Of a stretch of DNA of 64,000 bases, positions 21,284-32,385 are shown one piece after another. The translations under genes and the position numbers were made by a program. Under the pieces are notes generated by a model. That model saw nothing but the letters and a program-made list of their open reading frames with translations. It searched no databases and was not told the origin of the DNA. The stretch lies in NCBI GenBank assembly GCA_916700875.1, contig CAKAKS010000195.1, forward strand, positions 300,501 to 364,500, given 5' to 3'. Within the stretch, counting starts at the first letter, position 1, and each line of letters starts with the position of its first letter. Source of the stretch: Sebastes aleutianus (lineage: Eukaryota > Chordata > Actinopteri > Perciformes > Sebastidae).

Positions 21284-22391
21284 CATTAGAGATATCTGCA
21301 ACGTCATTATGTCTAGTCAAAACTCTAATTCAAGATATCCCTGATTCTATTTTGACCAGGCAAAACTCTAATTTTAGATATCCGTAAGTACATTTGGACT
21401 AGTACGATTCAAACTACTTTTGCCATTCATGTGTATGGGCTTTTTTCATTACAGATATCTACATTTCAGTTGCGGATATCCGTAATTCACATTGCGGATA
21501 TCGGCAACTGAATTATGACTAGTCGTAATTCCAGTTTCAGACATCTACAATTTAATTCTGACTTGTCAAAATTCCAGTTCAAGATATCTTTAATTCCCCT
21601 CAATTGAAGATATCTACATTGTCCTTTTATCTTGTCCTTTTACCTTTTATCTTAAAAGGACAATAGATAGACAATTTAATTTTGACTAGTCAGAATGACA
21701 TTGTAGATATCTCTAACTGGAGTTACAGATACCCAAAATCTAATTACAGATCTCTTGAATTAGAGTTTTGACTTTGACGAAATGACGTTGCAGATATCTG
21801 TAATGACGTCAGCAACAGCAAGAGGGAGACGGAAGCTATTCAAACGTACTATGGCACTGCACTGCACTGCAGCCGTGTGGGTTTATAAAGTATGTCTAGA
21901 GACAATAAATCTACAACATGCTGTAAATTTCTAGCACAACTCTCCAGCAAAAAAAGCTCTCGTTCACCTAAAATTCCTTGATGATAATCTCTCTTTCTAT
22001 TTCATGTCATTTTCTAACTATCTTATCCACAACAGTCCCTGACCACTCGTCTCACAGCCGGCTGCACAGAGAGACCAATGTTATGTGTCCAGCTCGGAGG
22101 ACGGCTCGTTTTGATTAAAATGAGGTTGAAGCTCGTTGTCTACCTTACTACGGTTAGAAAGAGCGGTCGTTTGGGTTTTAAAAATGTTTCGCTTATGAGT
22201 TATTCATCCGGGAACTATGAATCTATGAATATCTTTCCAACCTTACCGAACTATCCAAGTTAGCAAAAGCTTCTGCTGACACTGTTCAGATGCTTTGTTG
22301 GGCTAATATCCAATGTGAAGCCTCGCATGAGCAACGTTATGCACAGCAATTCTGACTAGTCATAATGACGTTTGAGATAACTGTAACCAGG
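21284..22391. mobile_element. GATATC-rich foldback element
   Basis: AGATATCTGCAACGTCATT at 21286 recurs inverted near 21785 (AATGACGTTGCAGATATCT), with AAAACTCTAATTCAAGA inside each arm. Between them GATATC or close variants recur roughly every 40-60 bp, with GACTAGTC and AATTC. A solo end (GACTAGTCATAATGACGTTT) at 22356 suggests the element may reach 22391, with a 540-bp unmatched segment. No transposase recognised. Confidence 0.75.
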
Positions 22392-22799
22392 GTATGAAAT
22401 TAGCACCTGCCACCTGCCAAATGTGGGTAAATTGTTGGCAGTGGCGGGTGAAATCATCAGGGGGCCCCGTTCGTGCTTATGAAAGTTGCTCAGTGGCGCA
22501 TGAAGCCAAAATGGCTCGACTTCTTAGTGGAAAAGTACCCGGATCATCCGGCGATCTTCCCAATCCATTGGGCCCATGGAGCAGGCAAAGTAGCGTCCAC
22601 TCGGTCACATGGCTCGGTCACGCCGTCACGCTGTCGTAGCGGCTTGCCAACTCCGCCTCCCAGCCCTCGCTCCAGCCTCGCTCTGGGTCTCATTCACATG
22701 AACGGAGGAAGGGAAATAACTCTGGATTCGGCTATTAGTGCATTTTACAACTTTTAGGACCTAATGATTTAAATCAGTGCTATTCAAGTGTTCGTACTT
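22392..22799. other. intergenic DNA, unassigned
   Basis: No firm gene. A short + frame near 22497 has protein-like composition (MKPKWLDFLVEKYPDHPAIF) but no recognised family and no splice context. Possibly transposon debris. Confidence 0.3.
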
Positions 22800-22935
22800 G
22801 GGAGTTGATTCACCTCAAAAAAATGATCCGCTGAGTTACAGACATCTCTTTCCCAATGTAAGTCTATGGGAAAAAGTCTTTTTGGGGCCCAATGGCATCA
22901 CGTGATGGACACGGAAGCTGTAGTACCGCCGTTTG
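22800..22935 (-). repeat. transposon terminal segment shared with 44640-44750
   Basis: CATAGACTTACATTGGGAAAG and CATCACGTGATG blocks, ending TACCGCCGTTTGGCCAC, match the segment at 44650-44745 in opposite orientation. There they precede a transposon-derived reading frame. Confidence 0.75.
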
Positions 22936-23265
22936 GCCACGATGAACGTTGGGATCGACGACCGACGCTCTTCCTGTGGGTTTAGATGGAACCCACAAGG
23001 CAAAAGAAGGAGAGGCCGGCCCAAGAACACTTGGCGCAGGGACCTCGACACGGACATCAAACAGAGCGGGCTGACATGGAAACAACTGGAGAGGAAAGCC
23101 CAGGACAAAAGACTCTGGTGGACTGTGGTCAACGGCCTATGCTCCATAAAGGAGCGATAGGCTTTGAATTAATTGAATGAATTTATGTCCATCGCTCACT
23201 TTAAGCTCCTCTGGGAAGCGACCGAGCAAAAAAAGTTTAATAAATAAATAAGTAAGTAAGTAAAT
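22936..23265 (+). mobile_element. 3' end of a non-LTR retrotransposon (RT C-terminus and tail)
   Basis: The + frame from 22933 to the TAG at 23158-23160 encodes GKRRRGRPKNTWRRDLDTDI and then KQLERKAQDKRLWWTVVNGL. This is the conserved C-terminal tail of many LINE reverse transcriptases. A 3'UTR of about 80 bp ends in (AATAAATAAGTAAG)-type repeats at 23240-23265, the expected LINE tail. The 5' part is missing, and the left edge abuts the repeat at 22800-22935. Confidence 0.8.
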
Positions 23266-23481
23266 AGTTATATTAGTATGCATCGTTATACTATTTGTAT
23301 GGTCAACACAGACCATTTCAGTAGAGATATTAATAATATGACAATAGAATAGAATTGTTTTACGGCACTTCGTAGGCGGACGTTTAACTGGCGTCCGGTA
23401 GTCGTTTTCAGTCCAAAATGGCAGAGGAGGAGCTTTCCTGCTGCGCGCCGACGTTGCAATGTACTTTCTTTGGATGTACTC

Positions 23482-24105
23482 TAGTGATGTTACGTGCTGT
23501 GCCGAGGCTTCGGAGCGTGTGTCGAGTAATCCAGGAAGTTTTCCGCGATGCTCGTATCGAGGCTTGTATCGTTTTAGACCAATGACGTCATTGATGACGT
23601 CTGAAGCCTCGCTGCCCGGTCATACCGCTGACTGGTTCAGGAAGTGGTTCAGATCTTCACTGGTTGAACCAATGACACTTTCCAGAAGTGACACAGAACA
23701 CTAATATTACCCCTCCTGCCATTATTATATTATATTACACTACACTACAATTATTGACCAAAGGATTGGTTTACACACATAAGATGCATTACTCATAAAA
23801 CAATTACAGTTTATTATATATGTATACTCATAATGTACTTACTAGAAAATAGACATTATATTATATATTATATAGATATAAATGGATTACATGGTAATAT
23901 ATTTTTTTTCATTGTTTATAGTCATTCCCAACAGCCTTTACTGGAGCAAAATACAGTATATCACAGATCACATGGTTAAGATCATATCTGCCTGTTTTAC
24001 ACTCTTTGACCACCAGGTGGTTTCGTGAGCACATGAAGCCTCGAGAAATTAACCAACTTGCTGGAAAGCTTCAATGCTTCATGAAGCTTCAGCTCGCCAT
24101 CACTA
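23482..24105. mobile_element. 624-bp hAT-type non-autonomous transposon with intact 8-bp TSD
   Basis: The perfect 8-bp duplication ATGTACTC flanks it at 23474-23481 and 24106-24113. The element starts TAGTGATG and ends CATCACTA, with a longer imperfect inverted pair carrying CGAGGCTTC and GAAGCTTCAGCTCG. An 8-bp duplication and short TIRs are the hAT signature. No transposase remains. Confidence 0.9.
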
Positions 24106-24529
24106 ATGTACTCACCTGTAGTGACGTCATTCTGTGAGTCCTCCTCCACTATCTTCTCCTCCTCAAAAGCAAATTATAACCAGTCCAAGATCTCTGTCTC
24201 AAAGTTTTCAAACATTTTTAGCTGAGAGAAGCTCACCTGGTCCATACACCTGGCTGAAGTTTTCTTCTTCGTTGGGGTTTTACTTCTTCTTCTTTCTTCT
24301 TTGGTGTTTATTGGCGGTTGGCAAATCAGCTTAAAGGTGCATTACCGCCACCTACTGGACTGGAGTATGGAGCAGGAGATTGGCAGGAAAAATAAAATAA
24401 TAATACAATAAATAAATAAATAAATAAACAAACAAAAAACAAAATAAAATTAATAATAATAATAATAATTATACTACTAATAATTAAATTATCTCCATTA
24501 TTATATTACTTCAAATAATGAATAATAAT
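24106..24529. other. intergenic DNA with AT simple repeats
   Basis: Contains an interspersed-repeat-like piece (GGTGCATTACCGCCACCTAC at about 24337) and (AATA)n/(AAT)n tracts at 24390-24530. No gene. Confidence 0.5.
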
Positions 24530-24845
24530 AATAATAAACATGATTTAATAATTATATGCTAAAATAGTATATAATCGTTAGAAAAAAGGCCCTTAGGCAC
24601 TGCTCTTCATCGGAGGTGGAAAACTAATAGAAGACACTTCTGATCAGCACAAATCTCACCATTGTGTGACTTATTGTCTACACAGATGTAACCAGGTAGC
24701 TAATGTCATGATTCATGTAGTTTTTAAAGAAATCTCAAAGAAGTTATTTGCTAATTATTATCTATTCACCAGCAGACATGGAAATAAAGCAGATCGATTA
24801 ACTTTGTTAATTCTTTTCCTGGAAATGTCCAATCTCCATACTCTA
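24530..24845. mobile_element. partial copy of the foldback element at 61264-61910
   Basis: Shares GCTCTTCATCGGAGGTGGAA, CTCACCATTGTGTGACT and AGCAGACATGGAAATAAAGC with 61420-61700, in the same orientation. It lacks the terminal inverted repeats, so it is an internal fragment. Confidence 0.8.
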
Positions 24846-25130
24846 GAATAGGCTACTTCTTACTGATATTTCTTTTAATCCCATCCTCATTTCATCACGT
24901 AATTCACCACACTGTGATTTTTTATTTTTTTTGCACATTTCTTGATCAATATTTTGCACATTCCTGCTCAAAACTGTACAGCTTTTTCATTTTAAATATT
25001 TAAAAAAATATTTTTCATAGTTTTATTGTTAACTTTTTCTATTTTATTTCTGTATTTAGGCTATATTACGGGTTGCAGTAATTGCTTTTTATCTTTTATT
25101 TTCTCTCACTGTGTTTATTGTTGGGCGGCA

Positions 25131-25190
25131 CGGTGGCGCAGTGTGTTGGCACTGTCGCCTAACAGCAAGAGGGTTTAGGATAGAGTACAA
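25131..25190 (+). mobile_element. fragment of a GGGCGGCACGGTGGCGCAG interspersed repeat
   Basis: The head GGGCGGCACGGTGGCGCAG and the CACTGTCGCCT block are a very common fish dispersed repeat. Only about 60 bp are present, and its class is not assigned. Confidence 0.7.
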
Positions 25191-26225
25191 AAGTGTTATT
25201 TTCACCTATTCTAAATGGTGTATTTGAATATTTGTGTATACTGGGGTCCATAAAGTTTGATGTGAGACCTTGAGAATATTATTCTCCCTCAGAGGTAGAA
25301 ATCACAGAAGCTTTTATGTCCTATCATTAAACAAAAACAAACTTTGAGAATGCAGCAGCAGTAACATTCAGCTCTCAGGCTTCTCCAACCCTGCTACCAT
25401 AGTTGTGTCATTGTCCATGTCGCCACCAGCTAATAAAACGGTCATATTATTCTGTCAAAAGCTATTAGATGCTCTTTCTGGGTGATGTTCTTCCCTGCAA
25501 AGTCAAAACACTCCCTCTGACATACCAACGGCGCTAGAGCTGACAGGAAATGTTACCCACTGACTGAGGAGTGTCCTTATCAATCATGACACTATACGCC
25601 ATGCCTCCAGTTTTTGATTCCCCATAATAGAGAGCGACACATTCATTTCACTTGTGAGTTTACAACAGTTCACTCAGCCGTATGGTTTTAGGAAAACATT
25701 TATTCACATTGATATAAGTACATTTTTGAGTGCATTTTTTTACATACTGTATTTGTGCATGTAGGTAAATCTCTATGTGTTCATTTATCCTTGTGTGCCT
25801 TCTTACAAGCATGCTTAGTGTTAAAATCCATACGTTTGTGAATGTGGTTTGTGTACTAAAAGAAACATCAGTTCTGCATTTTCACTTGATTATTTTTTGT
25901 ACAATTTTCCCTTTCATTTAAGGGAGACAGAACCCAAACAAACGGGAAACAAAGAAAGAAAGAAAAACCCAAATGCGAGATCAGGTCTTAGCAGCGGACA
26001 GATACATTTGACAGGTAATATCGCGCTTATGAACACATAGCATTCTCACACTAACAGTTAGTATCTCACATACTAATCTAGGCTACAACACTATCTCACA
26101 TTCTCGAGGAGATTCCTCCTCCTCCTGTTCCTTTTTTTTTATCCCTCCATAATTTATCCCTTCTCCTGTGCTTTTGTCCATGTCTTTCGTCTACACGTCC
26201 TCCTCTTCCTCTCTCTTTCTTCTGT
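25191..26225 (-). other. ldb3: ldb3 3' untranslated region and downstream flank
   Basis: No LIM or other coding exon is recognised between the ldb3 stop at 26226 and sncg. The first clear minus-strand poly(A) signal is at 25699-25704, which would give a 3'UTR of about 540 nt. Confidence 0.55.
25699..25704 (-). promoter_or_regulatory. ldb3: candidate poly(A) signal of ldb3
   Basis: Minus-strand AATAAA about 520 nt past the ldb3 stop, with T/G-rich DNA beyond it. It supports ending the gene here, without LIM exons. Confidence 0.5.
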
Positions 26226-26322
26226 TTAATTCTGGACGTTGAGGATCTGTGAAGACAGTCCTTGGTGCCAGTTCTTCAGCTTGGCAAAGCGGGGCCCTTT
26301 CACCTCCGACTCAAACTTCTCT
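26226..26322 (-). CDS. ldb3: ldb3 terminal exon of the LIM-less isoform
   Basis: 97 nt after CACCATCAG|. It encodes EKFESEVKGPRFAKLKNW, then HQGLSSQILNVQN and TAA. Human short isoforms end RERFETERNSPRFAKLRNW and so on, so this is the short-form terminator. Confidence 0.93.
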
Positions 26323-29300
26323 CTGATGGTGTGGAAGGCAGGTAATAGTTACTCTTTTAATCACAGTTTTAGTTCAATATTTAGTTATAAGAGAAGATTG
26401 ATACCACTCTTTTTGTTTGTACAGTAAGATGGTTAGCTCAGCTTAGCTTAAAGACTGGAAACAGCTGGTCTAGGTAACACATTCTGCCTATCAGCACCCC
26501 TAAAAGCTCATTGATTAACATGTTAAAGTGATAGTTTGGGTGTTTTAAAGTGGGGTTGTATGAGGTACTTCTCCATCTACTGTATTACCTACAGTAGATG
26601 GAGAAGCAGACAGGAGTTACCGACACCAGAGCAAAGCAATGACCTGCTGTGGACAGGGGCAGCAGCAAAACATATTATAAAGAAAAAAATTTAGTGCACG
26701 CTATATTTAGAATATTTTCACTGCTTTATCTTGCCGTCAGACAGCTCTTTCCGACGGGGAACTGAACTGAAAGTGAGACTTGTCTATCCTTTCTTCAAGG
26801 CCAGCAGATGACAAACGCAGTACACATACATTTCAGTTCATTTCCCTGTTGGAAAATATTCTAAATATAGCGTACACTTTAGATTTTTTAGGTGGGCCTC
26901 TCTTTTAGTAGGCTAAAATATGTTTTGCTGCTGCCCCCGTCGCAGTAGCAGTACATCGCTTTGCTCCGGTGTCGATGCTTCCTTCTGTTTCTCCAAACTT
27001 TGGGGGCACGCTGACCGTCATCTACTGTAGGTAATACACCAACTATAGATAAGAACCTCATACTACCCCACTTCAAAACACCCAAACTATCGCTTTAAGT
27101 GTAAAAATGACAAGTTGTGGTTTTACAGGGGGGTTATGCCGGACTATTTCTTGGCAGTGACCAGGAACTTCCTGGTCTTACCTCGACTTCGCCAAGGCTT
27201 CCTCATCTGGGTCTTGCACTGCACGGGTGGAAATAAACAAGAGAAATTAGGTAATAAACATAATGAGATGATAAACACTAATGAGATGATAACTGAGTGA
27301 ACAAGAAGTGAGGAATTAGCAGAGAGGAGTATCGAGAAGATCAAGAGATACTGACTGTATTCAGTGCCAGTGATGTGGGCCAACATCCTGAAGCTCTTGG
27401 ACTGCAGGTTGGCGGCACGACGAGCCCATTCAGACATAGTCTGCATGTCACCTGGCATGATCACTGCCTGGTAAACTGGAGACGCACAGTCTATCACAGG
27501 GTCCTTGATAGGCAGAGCCCCACTGCAGGGCAGAGAGTACTGTTAGAGCTCTGAGTAGTATGTACTGTATCTAAAGGCCTCAAATGTAATAGATGATCGT
27601 ACTGTGCTAAGTGCCCATCTACAACTGAAGAGTTGATATTGTTATAGTATTTCTTTGGGTGTTTTGCATCAATTTTATTTGCAAAATGAAACAAATTTGC
27701 ACTCTTTGCTAATTTATATGTTATTCTATGTTTATATTTCACATTATATGTGTTAGTTTGGTATATTTATAATGTATTCTAATATATTCTTCATATAGTG
27801 TATTCCATAGATATTCTATAGATATACTTCTCTACCTACGCTAAATTTTGGCAAGGACAAACTGGCATGCATTTTCAAAGGGGTCCCTTGACCTCTGACC
27901 TCCAGATATGTGAATGAAAATGGGTTCTATGGGTACCCACGAGTCTCCCCTTTACAGACATGCCCACTTTATGATAATCACATGCAGTTCTGGACAATAT
28001 TTGTCATTGTTTTGTGTTCTTAATTGATTTCCAGTAATAAATATATACATACATTTGTATAAGGCAAGCATATTTGTCCATTTGTCCATGTTGATAAGAG
28101 TATTATGTAATTGATAAATCTCCCTTTAATTTACATTTTGAAGAGATAAAAACTTAATCACGATTAACTATGGACAATCATGTGATTAAATGTTTTAATC
28201 AATTGACAGCCCTAATTAAAAGCTAAAAATGCTATATATTTTTTTGCTATTATGTTTTAAGCTTTACTGAATCAGATTGTATTTCATTTATGGGCAGTTA
28301 TTACATCAAGATCAATAATTGCATTGTTGTTGCTTTACACACAGTTAAGTTTGTAGCACGTACTACTACGATACTGTCTTTGTGTTGCCCTATAGCTCCA
28401 CGTTGAAGGTGCCTACCGTAGTGTAGTACAGTAGATACTGGAGTGAGTTTGCACAGCAACATGACGGGATAGTGTTTGTTTTCTTTAGCGTGTTAGAAAA
28501 GTGAGTCAATACTGATCGAGCAGCAGTCCTTTGAAAACCTGTGATTGGATACTCAGAACATTCCCATGCCATGAACTCCCACCTGATTCCCGAGGCTGTG
28601 GTGATATTTCCCGCCATTTTAGAGGACGACTCCAAAAAAAAGGAAAACCCTGAACACAACTCACACTCACACTTTGACCAAAGTACCTCTAAGTACTTTC
28701 AGATACACATAGAAATGACCTCTGGGTTAGTGAGTTTGACCAGCATACAGTATGGTTTGACACATTAAAATGGACAAATAGATGCTGTACATTTTTAGGA
28801 ATATTATTTATTATAATATTAATTCTAGTTATATTAATATCATAATAGACCATGGATGTTAGTTTATGAGACACATGGAGCATTGCACAAGCTGCTGTGT
28901 AATCATGAGACAAAGGAGACGCGTAACGAAGAGAGACGGGATAGAAAAGGAGCGCTGCTGTACTTACGACAAGGGGGAGCCCACATCCTCACTGAGGTCA
29001 CAACCAGGAAGGAAGGATGGGGAGGGATGGGTGGAGGACAGCACAGGTGTGGTTGGTTGTTTTTGTTTGGGGTTTTTTTTTTCGTTGTGGATGGAATGAG
29101 CAGAGGAGAGTGGGTGAAAAGCACGGAGGAGTATACGTGACACAGACAACATGGAAAAGCCCCGGCATTCAGTAAAGTAGAGTTGTAGCAGCTTGGGCTG
29201 AAGGTATATGTTCAAAAGCTGCTTTGTGTTTTTGGCTTTTCATAATAAAAAAAAGTGTCTTAAAGAGTTCATTCACCCAAATTAATAAAAAAAACATTTT

Positions 29301-32300
29301 CTCACTGCTACAGATGTCCAGCCTTTCTTATAAAGGAGACATATCATGCTCACTTCCAGGTTCATACCTGCCCTTACCAAAAATAAATTTATTTAAGTGT
29401 GCTATTTGTATACTTCTTTTAAACTTAAAATAAGAGTGTACTTTTTATATACCTATCAGAGATGTACTTAAAAAAATTGTACTTAAGTATACTTGGCTCA
29501 TACTGACAAGTATATAGAAAAGTCTAAGTATATGTGGCTTTTAGGCCTACTTGTATTTCATCTTTTGATCGAGATATACTTAAGAAAAGTATAATAAAAT
29601 ATTCTTGAGTTGCAGACTCAAGTCCCCATCTCTGCTAAAAAGTGTGCTACAAGTATAGTTACAGTATAAAAAATATTAAACTAGTAGTTTACTGAGAGTA
29701 TACTTTAAAGTGTACTTTCTTAAACTATAAAGTGGGCTACAAGTATATACAAGTATACTTGTAGTATAAAAACTATTAAACTAGTAGTTTACTGAGAGTA
29801 TACTTTAAAGTGTACTTTCATAAACCATAAAGTGGACTACAAGTATATACTGTACAAGTATACTTGCAGTATAAAAACTATTAAACTAGTAGTTTACTGA
29901 GAGTACACTTTAAAGTGTACTTTCATAAACCATAAAGTGGACTACAAGTATATTCTGTACAAGTATACTTGCATTATAAAAAATATTAAACTCCTAGTTT
30001 ACTGAGTATACTTTAAAGTGTACTTTCATAAACTAAAAAATGGGCTACAAGTATATACAAGTATACTTGCAGTATAAAAACTATTACCATTCCACTGTAT
30101 TGTGAGTGGAGGCAGAAATCTCAGAGGTGGATATGTCAAAACATCAGCAAAAAACAACAACTATATGCATGGCTAGGGATCACTAGCAGGAAGTGAGAAA
30201 AGTATGTTTTTTGTAATTTGGGTGAACTGATCCTTTAACTTCTCAATGCGTGGGTCGGTTCGATCAGTGTGAAGGGATGTGCGTGAGTGGAGAGAGCGCA
30301 TAAAAGACTGGAGAGGGGATTAGTTTGGTTGTGTGACCTCACCTGTCGTGTCCCTTGCCCTGCGACTGCCCTGCGATGGCGTCCATGATGGCGTCCTGTG
30401 AGTACATGCTGATTGGTGTGTTGTACTGGGCGTGAACAATGGTGGCCTTTCCCCCCGGACCCCGCACCTCAATGGGCTTGTGGGTGGACAGGGCTGAGTC
30501 TTTCAGAGCAATGGGGTTGAAGCTGGGAGTGTACTCCACACTGTCAGTGTCAGGGGTCAGTGGGGAGGAGGTGGGGGGGTTTCAGGTGCAGAGGTGAAGA
30601 AGAGAGGTTAACAGACGGGGGGAGGAGAGGGGAATTAAGAGGAAAGAAACAACAGAAAAGTGAAGGGAGGAAACTAGGTCAACGGGTAGTAATGCAGCTG
30701 AGAGACAGGTGGAGCTGTTGTACCACTCAATAGCTCTTGGGAGCAACCCAATGTATTTACACTCAACTACACACACTGAATACACATCACACTTCACTGT
30801 AGCTGTGTCCCAATTCCATACTACATAGACATTTTAAGCCTTTTTTGAGGGTGTTCACACTTGAAAAATGTCAATTCAGTTACCTCAAAGATGCTTTTTT
30901 TCCTCACAAGAATGCAGATTAATATGGCGATAATGTTGCCTAATAAACAATTATTAAAAATTTGAGTAGATGATGGACACTGTTGTCCCACAACGGATTA
31001 ACAAATTGTGTAGACTGGCGAGCCAAAAGCATTTTGCTTTCTCCTCGTTAAAGCCTCTATGTGTAGAATTTGTTTCTGACTCCTAACGGAGGGACGGATT
31101 CTGGGATGAACCTGGATTGTCTCATATTTCTACAAACAAAAACTCATCCGAATAATTCAACGGGTTCTCGTCCCAACTCGTCATATACTGACGCTTTGTC
31201 AGACCCCTCGGCGTCACTTTTCGGTCGCAGTAAACACGTGCTTAATGTTGTCAATGAAACTTAGGTTCAGGCAATAAAACCACTATAGTTAGATTTAGGA
31301 AAAATAACACGGTTGGGCTTAAAACTGCTACGTTTGTAGTGAAAATGACACTTAACGTCGTGAACACGGGACATGAACAAACAGCTGATTGTAACGTGAC
31401 GCGTGGGACATGAACAGCGGACTCCTGGATGAAAGCCTTGTGTTTGTTTCCCTATACATATTTATGGCATATATATACATATATTACTATGCAGTGTGGA
31501 ATTGGGACAGAGGCTTCATCCATCACGACTTAACAACCACTTTGTACTATAAAGCTGACATACCAGTCCAAAGAAACCAAACATGCTAATGCATCACAAC
31601 CAAACTGATCATTATCTGCATATTTCACATGACACACACATGTGAAATACAGACACACCGCAGATGATGTTTTACTGATACACACTCCTGGCAAACATGG
31701 ATGTATAACGGACACACAAAATGCCAACGCGCATGCATTTATACACAGTAATATACTGCAAATCCATTCATATTCACAAAATGAATATGAACACTAAAGA
31801 GGACCAGCAGAGGTGGAAAACAGGTAGATATCATAGTAGAGTTTGGGTTCAACATTAAAGGGAAGAAAAAGCACTAAAATATACTCAAGTATCAGAAAGA
31901 AAAGTACAAATTCTCTCATTGATGTTTTTGCCAATTCTTTATCTATGAACTAAGTAGTAGTACAGCTGTTTGATAAATGTATTTAAGTATAAAGTAGGAA
32001 GGAAGAAGCAGACTCACAATTTACTCAAATAAAGTAGCAGTACTCAAAACTGTACTGAAGTACACTACGTTTTTTACTTTCCACTTCTGGGGACAAGATG
32101 CGGTTAATATCATGTTACCTGATGATCAGCACACTCAATATGCTGTTACAGTTACGTTGAAGCCTCAACTTCATGCACATGAATGCTATGTTTGACACGC
32201 CAAAATCACCAGTGACTAAAAACAAATACTCTCTCTACTGACGTACACTTCATGCACATTAAATGCTGAGAAATGTGACGGTACTGACTTTGCAGCTGTG

Positions 32301-32338
32301 TTTAAGATAACCTGAAACACACCAGAGAGGGACGGACG

Positions 32339-32385
<47 letters not shown>

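Noticed and set aside
29640..30080. CRISPR-like repeat array
   Set aside because: Units are contiguous with no unique spacers, the genome is eukaryotic, and the pattern is a tandem satellite.
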